A stretch of DNA of 64,000 nt from Delphinapterus leucas (GCF_002288925.2 NW_022098000.1:19578965-19642964), one strand, 5' to 3'. Shown: positions 11,546-23,956, numbered from the stretch's first letter. Program-made: numbers and translations. Notes: generated by a model from the sequence alone, not told the origin.

Positions 11546-12996
11546 GAATAAAAGCATTAAGTAACATTCTTAATATTTTTTGAGCATGAAAGTGGAGAGG
11601 GAGGAGAGAGTAAAGCAATAACAAAAGAAAGGTAATCCTGCATGTTAAGTCAGTCATTTTTAAATAATACTTTGGCTATTGTCAATCAAATTAAAAAAAA
11701 AAAACAACGTACAAACTGAGGGCATTCCAGTGCAAAAGAAATTTGAATTTGAATTTTAGCTTAATTATATTTCTTAGTACAGGGAAGTTTTTGGTAACAT
11801 TTTTAGGTTTTATCCCCTTTACACTTAACTAATTAAAAATAATAAATTTATGCTAGAGTAAGGCTTTATTATTGGTAATTTCCTAGTCACTTAAGTCACA
11901 GGAATGGGATTCAAGGTGTCAAAATCATAACGAACACTCAATTTGTTCTAACATTACATACCAACAAGTATCACATGCAGTAAAAGCCATAAAATCCCAA
12001 AGAGCCACACTGAATTGATATGCGCTAAAGGGAGGGGCAACTAATTCCAGGATGAACTAAAGTACAAATTTTTATATTTCATATGCTAAAAAAATAGTAT
12101 GGGAAGAAATCTGAGGCTTTTGGTAATGAAAGGAAATGCTTCCGGAAAAATATAGGGAAACATTTAGAATTAATTGCTTGATTCTAATGAAAAGAATATG
12201 ACCTTTTAGAGGCGCAGTAGTTACTGAAACTCTGATTTTATTTGCATACATTAGTACGAACATAACAACTGAATCTCTAGATAAAGGTTATTCTCTGTCC
12301 CTAAAAGGGACAATCTTTTCCTGAAACACAATTGTTTAACTTCCTGTAACCACAAATCAGTTAAACCATGTCCCTAGTTTTAGAGCAACATGAAAATTGC
12401 CAGGACACTTGATATTATCAACTTCAAAAACATCTCAGAGTAGAAATGTGGAATAGCCTATAATAGCAGCAGATATAAGTGTATTTACAGCTTGTCAGTT
12501 AATATACTACAAATGACCCCCAGTGGCACCTGCATATTTGAACCTTAGGTACAATGTAAGAGGAATGTCATATATTTTCAGACACTGGTGGACTGCAGCC
12601 AGGAACTAGGTTTGTTCTATGTATCTTTAGCCAATAGGAAATGTACAAAAATTATAGAAAGGCAAAAGTTCAGCTCACCATACAAAGAACTTAAAACAAT
12701 CAAAGCCATCTAAAAGTGAAAGGTTGTCTAATTTAGTTCGTTTGCTTATAGAGGCAGAATTTTTTACCCAGAAATCATTGTGATACTCTGAAATGTATCC
12801 ATCTATTGACTTTGGACAAAATAAATGTTGAGTTTAATTCCTATTCTTGAAGTATGATTGCATCTAGAACACAAAACTGAACATTTTGCCCACCTATTCT
12901 AGATCAAAAAAGCCATAGTTTGTCCTCACCTCCTGTGCCACATGGAAGAAATGTTCTTATTTATTAAAAATGCATTACTTCTCTATCCTCAGTCTT
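11546..12996. other. Noncoding, nothing recognised
   Basis: A+T-rich, short shadow frames only. No named repeat could be supported. Confidence 0.45.
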
Positions 12997-13009
12997 CATG
13001 ATTTCTTTT

Positions 13010-13208
13010 TTTTTTTCGGTACGCAGGCCTCTCACTGTTGCGGCCTCTCCCGTTGCGGAGCACAGGCTCCGGACGCGCAGGCTCAGCGGCCATGGCTCAC
13101 GGCCCCAGCCGCTCCCCGGCATGTGGGATCTTCCCGGACCGGGGCACGAACCCGTGTCCCCTGCATCGGCAGGCGGACTCTCAACCACTGCGCCACCAGG
13201 GAAACCCC
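13010..13208 (-). mobile_element. CHR SINE, minus strand
   Basis: Full young-looking CHR copy, poly(T) start, TTTCGGTACGC, CHR body, and the reverse complement of the tRNA-like head ending CACCAGGGAAACCCC. Target-site duplication CATGATTTCTTTT at 12997-13009 and 13209-13221. Frames of 60-92 codons over this region are the SINE read in different phases. Confidence 0.95.
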
Positions 13209-13221
13209 CATGATTTCTTTT

Positions 13222-13685
13222 GATTACAGGGCTTGATAACATGATAAATAATGGGCCACTACCTCACTGTGCTTTCCTTCTCTCTCCTTGTCCCAATCGT
13301 GATTTAAGGCCAGTATCTCACAATAAGTGCAAATATCATATCTAGAAGATGATTTAGAAAGCTCAGGAAAGACATGTGTTCATTTTTTGGGTTGAGGGGC
13401 TGGACTCTGAAACATTCTCTAGATGAGTAATGGGAAAGAAAGGTCCCCTTTAGTCACAAGACTTACAAGACTGAGTAGAGAACTTCTAGAACAAAGACTT
13501 TCAAGATGATTGATTCCTAGTCTTATGTAATTCTGCAATTCCTGGATGAGTTGTGTACCTTTATAAATTCTAGAGGCTAAACATGTTCCCTTGTTCCTCC
13601 CCCTCCCCCTCCTCTTACTTTCTTCCTCCTTTTTGAAAGGTGATTGCTGGAAAAATAAGAGAAAGGAGGAAGAGGGAAACTGAGT

Positions 13686-13717
<32 letters not shown>

Positions 13718-14883
13718 TTAAAAAAAATATATTTCCAGATAATAAATGTCACTCTTTATCATGAAGTTAATGAGGCAACAGAAAAGAGAGATTTGCAATT
13801 CCATAGAGCCTAATTTGGCCTTTGAGAGTCTCAGCATCCACATGAAATTCATATCAAGATTCTAGTAGATCTACCTACTAATAATACATTTAACATATAA
13901 ATGGTATTGACAGCAAACTCTTCCAACATCACATTACTGATATTAAAATTTTTGTAGCTAACTTATATACTATATCTACACTTGCTTTTATCTACACATG
14001 GTACTTTTTCATCTCATAGTGATTATTCAAATACTTGAATCACAAAGGATGGTTATCTAGCTGCACTTTCAACAGAAGAAATCAGACAGTGAAGCATTCT
14101 CACTTATATAATAGTGCTTCATCTGACAGAGGCACAAGTAGGTCAGGAACCAATTACCTAAGTTTCTCTTTTTTTCTTTTGGTGCAGGTGACAGCAAACT
14201 CACGCTGCAACTTGAGGAATCGTTAGAAAACCGTTGTTGATTTCCTATGTCAATACCCAAAAAAGCACTTTGAGGAAAGTTCTGTTTCAATTTTAATGTG
14301 CCTTGGAGACTAAGACAACCTGCAATTTGACTTACAAAAACTTGGAAGCTTATAAACCTAGGTACACAGGCTAAGTTTTGGAACGTACAGATGGCATCTA
14401 TGGTGATGGGCCCCAAAGGAATCCAACTTTAAATTCAAATTTGTCAGAGAGATAGGAATCTACAGGCAAAATCAATCCATTAGCGAGGGTATTGTTTTCA
14501 ACCCCCAATACCTTTTTCATAGCAGTAAATAACACTAATTCCTTTTTTTGTTTTTTTAGTGTCCTGTAGGGGTTGTTAACAAGAGTCAAAAAGTAGGTAA
14601 ACAAAAGACAGGAAGTGGAAAAGAAAATTAGTGAACATTAACACAAATGCTTCCAAAACAATGTATCCAAGTGAGAGAGATGCCCAACTCTAAGACAAAT
14701 GAAGGATACGGGTAGAGTGTGGAGGTTTTCAGCAGAGAAAGTATTCACACTGGTCTTATAAAGCAGATTATCTTACATATTTATAAAATGTACTAGTTTG
14801 CATTTTCCTCACGCTACGGTTTGAGAAACATACATATTTTTATAAATTTTAAGATAGCCTCGTATGATGGAAGAAATTCATGG
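13222..14883. other. Noncoding with one short microsatellite
   Basis: No gene. Contains the CT/CA microsatellite at 13686-13717. The 115-codon minus frame at 14069-14416 has no recognisable domain. Confidence 0.45.
13686..13717. repeat. Compound (CT)n(CA)n microsatellite
   Basis: About eight CT units followed directly by about eight CA units. Confidence 0.95.
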
Positions 14884-14889
14884 ACACTC

Positions 14890-15095
14890 TTCTTGTAACT
14901 GGAATCAGACACATCTTAGCTCCTCACTGTGTTGCCTTAAGAAAATTGTTTAGCCTCTCTGAGTTTCATTTCACCCGCTCGCAAAATGAACTAGGAAAAC
15001 TTAACTCACGGTTCTGCTGAAAATTAACTCAAGAAGTATGCATAAATCTTCCAACACAGTGTCTGTCATGTTGTAGATGCTTGAGAAATATCGAG
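14890..15095 (+). repeat. MIR SINE
   Basis: MIR-like order: GGAATCAGACACATCTTAGC, CTCACTGTGTTGCCTTAAG, AGCCTCTCTGAGTTTCATTT, then CAGTGTCTGTCATGTTGTAG near the 3' end. Confidence 0.75.
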
Positions 15096-16052
15096 AGCCT
15101 CTACTCCCTCCATTTCTCTTTATTTCAATCCTTTACTGTCTACTAAGAAATTCTCCTTGTCTGCATTAGGCTTCGAGCCTAGGAGGATTCCTCACTGTGG
15201 TGTTACTCATTTGCACAAGGAGTTTCTGAGAATACGCGTAAAGAAACTATGTTTTGCGTCAGTCAAGCTGCCATTAGGGGAGGAGGGATGCAGGGGAAAA
15301 AATTAACTATGAAGTGTCTCCCTTAGGCAGACACAAATTCACCTTTTACCTGTTACAACTGGTCATGTTCAATAGCCAGAGTTGATCTTTAACCTGTCGA
15401 TAGAGGGAATCAGCCAAAATACCTGTTAGAAAATACTCTATTCTAGACCATTCCTGCTCTCAGTAGCTACTATGTTTATGCAAGAACACAATTTATGTAA
15501 GTATTAATCCTTGCCCTGTGTTTCCCCTATTGATGGCTGAACAGTTTAAAGAGAGAGAGGTGTGATTCAAATATTTTTTCCTAATTAAAATATAGTATTT
15601 TTAAAAATCCATCAACAATCACAGTAGTTTAATTGACATTAATTACTAGTTGACAACCCTCTTAATGTTGACAGTGGTTGATTTTCAGTCCAATGATTTC
15701 ACCACCAAATGGGGCTCTTTGATCACACAGAGTCACACATATGGTCCACAGAGCCTTATCCATAGTGTGTAGCTTCCAAGGAGTCACTTATGAACAGAAG
15801 AAAGAAAGTGTAAAAAATTTAATATAAATGTAAAATAACTAACCTCTCTGAGTAAGCCCCAAAGAATAAGCTTCATATTAGATTTTATTGTTTTTTGCCA
15901 AATTTGGAATTATGCATTTATTAGCTAGTATATGTAGAACATGCATGAGATGATGCAGATTCAGCTTTTCCAAAGGCTAGGACAGAGAAATTATAAATTT
16001 TATTATCTCTTCAATAGGCTTTTTAAGATAATAGATAACCTATAATTTTTTT
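15096..16052. other. Noncoding, nothing recognised
   Basis: No gene or named repeat. The stretch around 15600-15690 is A+T-rich with several TAAT cores but no further support. Confidence 0.45.
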
Positions 16053-16066
16053 CCCCCAGTAATCTT

Positions 16067-16274
16067 TTTTTTTTTTTTTTTTCGGTACGCGGGCCTCTCA
16101 CTGCTGTGGCCTCTCCCGCTGCGGAGCACAGGCTTCAGACGCGCAGGCTCAGCGGCCATGGCCCACGGGCCCAGCCGCTCCGCGGCATGTGGGATCCTCC
16201 CGGACCGGGGCACGAACCCGCGTCCCCTGCATCGGCAGGCGGACTCTCAACCACTGCGCCACCAGGGAAGCCCT
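16067..16274 (-). mobile_element. CHR SINE, minus strand
   Basis: Poly(T), TTCGGTACGCGGGCC and the whole CHR body through ACCAGGGAAGCCCT. Target-site duplication CCCCCAGTAATCTT at 16053-16066 and 16275-16288. Close to the copies at 1231 and 13010, so the same young subfamily. Confidence 0.96.
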
Positions 16275-16288
16275 CCCCCAGTAATCTT

Positions 16289-19200
16289 GAACTAAAATTC
16301 ATTCTTCACTCAATGCCCAAGTTTTTGAAGAGTATTCTCTGATTTCTGTAAGGACATTTAGTTTATTCATAACAAGCTTGATGTGACATAATTAATGGCC
16401 TCTGCTAGAAAATGTCTAAATGGCTGAAATTTAGGCAGCTAACTTTCTATCAGGCTGCTGTGCTCTAGAGATATAATATTTATAATCCAACTTGCTGATC
16501 AAGAAAGCCAGAATAAGATTTTAGTTGAAACTTCGACGATCCATCATGAACTATAATCATAAATAAAACTAACATCTTTTATGTAAGATCTTTGGTTACA
16601 ACCAAATGAGGCTTTCGGCTTTGACAAACACAGTTCCTTTACTATATTAAGACATATATATCAGGGTCTGTGATTGGTCTCTTCCTATTAAAAAAATGTT
16701 ATATTCGCAAACTGCCATATACTACTGAGAAAATGGCACAATTTAATAAAAAAAAAATAGAAGTGGCAAGCTATGTCAGTATCATCATCACATTTGGTTT
16801 TCTGCAATATTTTGTGCAATCATTAAAAGCAAGGTAACAGTAATATTTTAGCCATCTCAATACCTAGAATATTTCTGTTACTTTGGCCAGGAACGTTTTC
16901 CTAGGATGATTGGTTGACAATATCCAAAGGATAATTTCAGGTCCTGAAGAATTAAACACAGGTCTATTTTTATGAGGTGGGACAGACTGGAAACCATTCT
17001 TTTTGCTGTTCCAGTGAAATTGGAAATGAAAAGAATGTGTGTCAGATGAGGGACGAGTGTCATGAACCCCATCTGAATTATATTTCATGCCCCTCTTTAT
17101 AGCATAATGTTCAACTATATCCATTTTCCTGGCAGTATTGTACCCATCAAAAACAAGTTATTGACACTTATATCTCATATATAAATCAAGTCATGCAGAC
17201 AAAGCAAAGAAGGTGGTTTCAGAGAGATTGGATGATGGAGTCGAATAATGTATTTGTTTTTCACCTCTAGGATATCACTTTAATACTATACTGAAACAAT
17301 GGCACAAAATCATTCCAATTACATGATCTTAAAATAAGATATAAAGCAAATTCCGGTGATCTCATTCTGTCTGGTGTGTCAAGAGTTGACAGCACAAAAT
17401 TGAGCAGAAATAGTTTAAATTTAGCAGTCTTCACATATGTGTACAAGGGCTGAGAGCAGAAATTGGATTTGCTTCCATGGAGTCAATTAAGAAAGATTCA
17501 ACGAGAGCAAGGGTTGAAGAGCACTGACAGGGCACTGGGAATTCTGTGAATATTGACTGGCACTGGGTCGGGTAAAAATTAAGCAAAGCATTCTGGTTTC
17601 TGACATTAATTTTCTCCAACCAAGAAATTATGCTAATAGATAAATGATTATATTACAAAACAATAATAACGATGATGATAAAAGACAAATGTAATAAAGA
17701 GACACGTTCACCAGTGAAGAGCTACCAAATGGCTATGTCAGTTTCACTCTTATTTTTAAGATCTCTGGTCATAGAGTTTATTTCACACAGTGCTTCTGCT
17801 GGGAATCTAGCCATCATACCTCATTCCATTTCATGGTGTTGTTCACATAATATTTGCTCTGCTCTTAAGAATTCAGAGGCAGCTAAGAGTAAAGCAAAGT
17901 TGTTTTTCTTTATCGTACTTATGGCAAATTATTTAGCCTACTCTGGCTTACTCAGCATGTCATTCACCTTCCTCCCCTTGCCCATCAGTTCTGAGATTTC
18001 AAATGTTAGACAGAAGTCATCTGTGTCATTAGCAAAGGTTTCCATGAAATGAAAAGCAGTGAGAAGTTGTAGTGGGGAGAATACGTTAATTAAACAAATC
18101 AACACCTAAGTCTGCTGTTTGATGCTTATTTTATTAAAAGCTGCTAGATTAGGAAAGATCTCCCAAGAAGAAAACTGTAAAATAAATTTGCATTTTAAAG
18201 GATTATGGGAATCTCAAATATCTTCAAATTCTACAGCGTTTGGAAGGAAACAATTAAAAGTAAAGCTAAAAGTGAAGCAACTTTTATACTCTCTCCCTGT
18301 GGCCTAGTTTTCTTTTCTTTTGTCCCATAGAGAACATAGTTAAAATGAACATATTGGTAAGAATCTTGAAATACGTTATTTCAGGAAAATATTAAAAGCA
18401 AAAATATGAGTAAGTTCATCTTGCAGTAATTGGTATCTCATTTCTGATTGCAAAGTAACATTTTCCAGATTTTGTTTTGCTTTTTTTTAACACAATTGAA
18501 ATGCACGCCATAACCTTATAAAGAAGATGAATATTCCTGCCATTCACTTAGCAAGAAAAAATAGAAAGTATGGGTTAATGAAAAAACAAAGAGGAAGCTA
18601 CACAGCTTGTGCACTTAAGAATCTATTAAAAGTGTTAGAATTTGAAGTGCTGTTGTAAGTACCCAATCTAACAAACTTCCAGTACCCAGAAAGAATTCTT
18701 ATCTGTGAAAGGATATATTTAATGTTTAAATTTTAGGCTTTTGTTTATACAATGTAGAAAATCATTATTCTGCATTCATGACTTTGTCCTAAATTTTTAC
18801 TCTCCAAACTCAACACTTTACTCAAACAATTAGAAGCAAACTCTCCTCTGATGGCTCTGAAATGCTGTATCCCTGATGGTTCTGAAACCTTATATTTTCC
18901 ATTGTAACTGGATGAACTGCAACTGGGAACCAGAAGCCAAAAACAAAGGCTTTCTTCTCCATCTCTAGGGAACACAATCTTTTCTGCCAACTGCATTCTG
19001 CTTCCCAATGTCAGAACAGAACAATGGCTGCTCTGGTTGTACAATAGCCAGTAGCAATCCAACTGACAAAAGCAGGGGTGGCAGTCTCAAACGGCTACAG
19101 GTATCAGGCAGGTGACAAAGTAGGTGGGGCAGAGGAAGAGAACATGGCTTCAAATCAGCACCAGCTGCTTTTCATCTTATGGCAATATAGGACTCTGTCC

Positions 19201-19765
19201 CGTCAGAACTTTTATTCTTCAAGGGAAGCCAGAATTCTAATTTTTTCTATGTTTCAAGTCACCCGATTTTACAATGTTGGCAATTTTGAAAGAACACAGT
19301 TCAGACTAAACTACACAAGTCCAATGAGCCAACAGACATAAGTTAGGAATTGGAAATGTGGAGGAGGAGGCCATGAGGCAAAACCAGTAGTCATGGAAGA
19401 ATACAGCTATGCCCAGAGACAAAGCACCAAAGTGGGGACCAGTGGGGAAGAAATACTGGGCTTTCCTCTCTTCCATCATCTCATCTCCTGCTGGAAGTTT
19501 TCATTGGCTAATTCTAAGAAGACTATCCAGTGACAGAACCCAGGTGATATAAACAATGGATGTAGACGAGCAAACAGAATAACCAGCACACTTTAGTAGA
19601 CAGTATACCATTACTGCCAGGGCAGTACATCCTTTTATGGATGGATGAATAGATGAATGGATGGAAGGAATAAAGGATGGATGAAATAATGGTTGTGTGA
19701 ATTAAGAACTTGGACATTGCGTGTAGTCTTTCCAGACTTACACTGTAGCTACCCCTCTTTGTAAT
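16289..19765. other. Noncoding; one protein-like minus-strand reading at 17690-18046
   Basis: No gene assigned. A plus-strand frame of 126 codons at 17672-18052 lies opposite a minus-strand reading that looks more protein-like but contains four stops (see findings). The rest is A+T-rich sequence without named repeats. An ATGG-type repeat lies at 19636-19690. Confidence 0.4.
19636..19690. repeat. Imperfect (ATGG)n tetranucleotide repeat
   Basis: Interrupted units of ATGG, ATGA and AAGG. It accounts for the short frame over it. Confidence 0.85.
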
Positions 19766-19769
19766 ATGT

Positions 19770-19915
19770 TTTGGATTGGTTCCTCAATCTGCAAAAAGAG
19801 AATAATGAGAGCATTTACATCATAGGATTGTTTTAAAGATTAAATTCGTTAATACACGTAAAGTTCTTGGAGCCATGCTTGACAGATCATAAGTCTCCGC
19901 TAATCATTAGTTATT
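19770..19915 (+). repeat. MIR SINE 3' half
   Basis: CCTCAATCTGCAAAAAGAG, AGGATTGTTTTAAAGATTAA, TTAATACACGTAAAGTTCTT follow the MIR core and 3' region. Confidence 0.7.
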
Positions 19916-21220
19916 TTAATTATTTGCTCTGTTTCACTTTGTCAAATGCTTCTGATGGGCTGGCCTATTGGCCCAGCATAGAGTCAGATTTAAAACGGAA
20001 TCAGAGGTATTGACCAGATGAGTCTGCTGGGTGCGAGTTCCAAAAGGGTAGCTATAAAAGATACTTTTATTGTGATACCCATCTTCACTGTTGCCAGCAA
20101 AGTTGTGACACTTTGGGGACGTATTATATTTGGTCATCTTCTCATAATTCAAGTTCTAAATTTTAAGGCCTTCATCGCGTTTATTTAGTTATATAGAAAT
20201 ATACTTGAAAGGACTGAACAAGCTTTCAATGCATGAACAGCTTCAATCTGAATACCATAAGCTTTGGCATATTTTATTTTTGCTACACCATTATGAGAGA
20301 AGACAGAATCTAAAAAAATTAAGCCAAGAGAAAGATAAGAGATCGAGAATAAAAATGAGCTTATTATTTCTCAGAGAACATCTAACTATACGCCAAAAAA
20401 TTACTTCTTCCTCTTCAAGCTTATGTTGTCAAGATTAAGATCCACCTCATATGCATGAGGGGAGTCAAGACTAGAAGAACCTGAGCTAAGGCTACACTAG
20501 TTACTGAAGAAAACCTGAGCTAAGGCTACACTAGTTACTGAAGGTACAGTCACTTGAACCAAGAAGGCCAGTGCAGCCAGGAACAAATATTGCTATTAAA
20601 GCCAAGATCCTTGTGGCTATGATTGACTAAAATCAACTAAGGTGTTCTGAGGCATGAGGTCTATGTTTATGGACACTGGAGGCTCAAGAGGAAGTGCAGA
20701 AAATGGTGCCCAGGTTAGTACAGCATCTTGACACTGAACCATCTGCAGGTTAACAATGTATATATTTAGGACAGGGTGCAAAAGAGGTAAGAGCTTCCCA
20801 CTCAGTGGTGTTATCCAAAGCATGAGTGTGCAAATATAACGACACAAAAGTAAACTGCAGACAAAAGAGTAACAGCAGCAGAACCAACGGAGGGCAGGGA
20901 CAAGAATCTGATGATCGTATTTGTACTATTTAAATAATGAATCCATGATTTTCTCATGGTGCTGATCTGGGTCCTTTCAGTTCCATTGTGTATGAAATCT
21001 ATCGTGAAAGAATTCTACCCAGGTGTGTTATCATATGGAAAGCGGCCACAAGCAGACCCACTGATTCAGCTGGCTGCAAAGAAGAGTCTTTCCTAAGAAT
21101 CTCAGACCTCTCAGCCTTACACTGAAACAAATCATAGAACCTGAGTCTGAAGAGGTTGTTTTTACAAATAGCTATTGACAGATAAAATGAGTCATATTTT
21201 ATTCCTTTCAGAGCATCTAA
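19916..21220. other. Noncoding with a 34-bp tandem duplication
   Basis: No gene. Holds the duplication at 20478-20543. Frames of 72-77 codons on both strands lack domains. Confidence 0.45.
20478..20543. repeat. 34-bp direct tandem duplication
   Basis: CTGAGCTAAGGCTACACTAG starts at 20481 and again at 20515. The full unit, including GTTACTGAAG, is repeated nearly perfectly. The high identity suggests a recent slippage or duplication. Confidence 0.95.
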
Positions 21221-21400
21221 TTTAGTGATTGTCAATGCTGACTGGACATTAACTCTGCCTGGGGAGCTCAAAAAAACAAAGTAATGATGCCAGAGTTTCC
21301 CTGCAGATCAATTAAATCAAAATCTCTAGTGGTAGAATTCAGAAATCAGTATTTTTTTAAACGTCCTCATATGATTACAATGTATAGCCAAGCTCAATGC
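21221..21400 (+). repeat. MER5A-type hAT-Charlie element
   Basis: Landmarks in order: GTGATTGTCAATGCTGACTG, CTGGGGAGCTC, AAATCAAAATCTCTAGTGG, GAAATCAGTATTTTTTTAAA. More complete than the copy near 11.2 kb. Confidence 0.8.
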
Positions 21401-21724
21401 CCTTCCAAACTCCTGAGTCACACACACATTTCTTTGAGGCATCTAGTTCTGGACCAACAGTATGTTTAAGGCATAAGAGAGCAGCCTTCAGTGTATCTTT
21501 GCTTCTACACATATAACTGGGTGCAGATGATTTTTACAGGGGTTAACAGAGCAAATTTAATGGAAGGTAAGTACTTTAGGAATAAGGAGAACTCTATTAG
21601 ATATGAACTGCTTCTTTGAACCACAGAATTTAAGAGCTAGAACTGAAAAAGAATGTCTAGTTAAAAAAAAGAAATGTCTAGAATTACCAGAGTATCATGG
21701 ATAGAAGTTATCTTAAAGTTCTTT

Positions 21725-21832
21725 GGTTCACTACACCCCTACCTAACACTACCTATTATAAAAATGAGAAAACTGAGGCCCAGTGAAGGAAAGTGAGGAG
21801 ACTAAACTCATGAAGTTAGTTAAGAAGCAGAC
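21725..21832 (-). repeat. MIR-like fragment, minus strand
   Basis: AAATGAGAAAACTGAGGCCC followed by AGTGAAGGAAAGTGAGGAG is the antisense MIR core (GAAACTGAGGC motif). Confidence 0.6.
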
Positions 21833-21834
21833 TC

Positions 21835-21915
21835 ACATATATAGAGAACAAGCTAGTGGTTACCAGTGGGGAGAGGGAAGTGGGGAGGGGCAAGGTAGGG
21901 GCAAGTAGGGGATTA
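21835..21915 (+). mobile_element. L1 3'UTR fragment
   Basis: ATATAGAGAACAAGCTAGTG and GTTACCAGTGGGGAGAGGGA are the start of a common artiodactyl/cetacean L1 3'UTR. The antisense of a neighbouring 3'UTR part occurs at 23519-23826. Confidence 0.65.
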
Positions 21916-21918
21916 GGA

Positions 21919-22144
21919 GATGTGTAGGGCTTCCCATGGGTCTCCCTCTGGCTGCCAGCCCTGACTTGTCAACACTGGCCAGTGTTCCAGGAGTTCTCGT
22001 TAGCGACAGTTTTTTAGATCTTTCAACATTATTCGTGGACCCTCATGTCTCTAGTGCCTTCCACAAAAGTGTAGCATCCTATAATAAATCTCTTATTTTA
22101 TTATACTCCTATTGGTTTTGCTTTTGTGATTGAACCCTGAATGA
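21919..22144 (+). repeat. LTR-like fragment (uncertain)
   Basis: Ends with CCTATTGGTTTTGCTTTTGTG and TTGAACCCTGAATGATATGA, and carries AATAAATCTCTTATTTTA upstream. These resemble 3' ends of old mammalian MaLR-type LTRs. Family not assigned. Confidence 0.35.
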
Positions 22145-23112
22145 TATGACAGGAAGTATAGCAATAAAGTAGAAAGAGGTCATAAAGTAGGGGAAGTAAT
22201 AAAGTAGGACTTTGGGGGTTAGAAACCCAAGGTGATGGTAATAATATTCATTCTCAAAATGCTCAGAATTCCAAAGTGACTCTTTAGCGTTTCTAATTAA
22301 TTCCTGTTTTATAAAGAAAAAAAGGCATGTGCGATTCCGAAATAAAGTAGCCTCAATTCAGAGAAACGAAGGCAACTCTACCGAGTCACTGCTGCCTACG
22401 GCTCCTACCCCAGGCTCCTCTGACTCCCCTACAGTCCTCAGATGAATGCTGACACTGTTGTGAAATTCTGCTAATTATACAAGTCACTTTTGAAATATTC
22501 ATTTGGATTACTTTACAGAGATGGATATTAATGGCTTGCTAGCTTTGAAAAAAAAAAGAAAAGATTTTCTTTGATCTTAGAGAGTTGGGTCCCATGCTTT
22601 GGTAAAGAAAAGTGGACTGGAGAGAAAGAAGTCTGAGCATTTCCTGTTCATCCAAGTAATTATGGTAAAGTGAGTTTTCTTTGATTTTGGTGGTTAGATT
22701 TAAAGATACAGAGCAAGTAGTTGTAATCATCCTTTCAGGAGTCATTCTGAAAACCACATTAAACTACAAATGCCTAAATCTGACCAACTCATAGAATTTC
22801 ACTCTCAAAAGTGAGCTTGAGAAATGCAGAACCATCAAAACAAACAAAATTTAAGAAGTCCTTAGGCACCGTAATAGCATTGAGAAGAAACTAAAGCCAT
22901 TCACAGGTTAAAAGATCAGGGATATTTAGCAGTGAATTAGTGAAAAATGGAAGTCTACAGTTATTTAGAGCTTAAAAAACACTTAATAATAGCCTGGTTC
23001 TCCAATGCCAATATGCAAAGGTCTCGTCATCTTGTGATGCATGCTTGCTAACAGTAAAGTTTCCTGGGCCCTTCTGTCTGGGTATTGATTCAGTAGATAC
23101 ATGATGTATTAG
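22145..23112. other. Noncoding; possible MER5A scrap near 23040-23100
   Basis: No gene. Three spaced copies of ATAAAGTAG occur at 22164-22207. TTTCCTGGGCCCTTCTGTCT then GATTCAGTAGATA looks like a short MER5A remnant on the minus strand. Confidence 0.35.
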
Positions 23113-23518
23113 TGTTAGTTATCTATTGCTGCATAACAAACCACCTCCAAACCTAGCAGTATAAAGCAACAAACATGTATCATCTCCCACAGTTTCTGAG
23201 GTCAGAAATCTAGAAGCGACTCGGCAGGGTGTTTCTGGCTTAAGGTCACTTCTGAAGTTACGGTAAAGCTATCAGCTGGGGTTTTATCACTGGAAGAATT
23301 GAGTGGAGCTGGAAGTGCTGTTTCCAAGGTACCTTACTCATGTGGCTGTTGTCAGATGGCCTCCATTCTCTTTCGTCTTTTCCAGAAAGCTTCAGTTCCT
23401 CGCCATGTGGGCTTTTCCATAGGGCTCTTCCACTTGGCAGCCGGCTTTTCCCAAAGTGAGTCATCCAAGAGAGAGGCTAAGTGACCAAGCTGGGAGTCAC
23501 AGTGTCTTTTTCAGTGTC

Positions 23519-23826
23519 TTTTTTTTGGTGAATTTATTTTACTGAAGTATAGTTGATTTACAATGTTGTGTTAATTGCTGCTGTTCAGCAAAGTGATTCA
23601 GATATATATGTGTGTGTGTATATATATATTATATATATATTCTTTTCCATTATGGTTTATCACAGGATATTGAATATAGTTCTCTGTGCTATACAGTAGG
23701 GCCTTGTTGTTTATCCATTCTCTATATACCAATTTGCATCTGCTAACCCCAAACTCCCAATCCATCCCTCCTCTATCCCCACTCCCCCTTGACAACCACA
23801 AATCTGTCTTCTATGTTCTCAGAAGT
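23519..23826 (-). mobile_element. L1 3'UTR fragment, minus strand, nested in the LTR-like repeat
   Basis: Starts with a T run, then TTTACTGAAGTATAGTTGAT, TTACAATGTTGTGTTAATTG, TTTCCATTATGGTTTATCAC, and CTGTGCTATACAGTAGGGCC, all from the antisense of the artiodactyl/cetacean L1 3'UTR. A TG/TA microsatellite lies inside at 23609-23640. Insertion ends are approximate. Confidence 0.8.
23601..23640. repeat. (TG)n(TA)n microsatellite
   Basis: Alternating TATATG, TGTGTG and TATATA runs inside the L1 fragment. Confidence 0.9.
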
Positions 23827-23956
23827 GATTTATCATCACTTCTGCTACATGCTACTGAATTCGATCAGTCCTGATAGAATATGGGAGAGAACTACATAAG
23901 AGTGTAAATACCAGGAGGCAGAGATCATTGAGGGCCATCTTTGGGGCTGCCTTCCA

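Larger units (their letters stand above)
23113..23956. mobile_element. Ancient LTR-like repeat split by an L1 fragment
   Basis: Begins TGTTAGTTATCTATTGCTGC, includes CTCCCACAGTTTCTGAGGTC and CCATGTGGGCTTTTCCATAG, is broken at about 23519-23826, and resumes as ACTACATAAGAGTGTAAATA, ACCAGGAGGCAGAGATCATT, ending GCTGCCTTCCA. Outer ends are TG and CA as in LTRs. I recognise it as a common eutherian repeat, but the family name (an ERVL-type LTR) is a guess. Short frames here are shadows. Confidence 0.55.
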
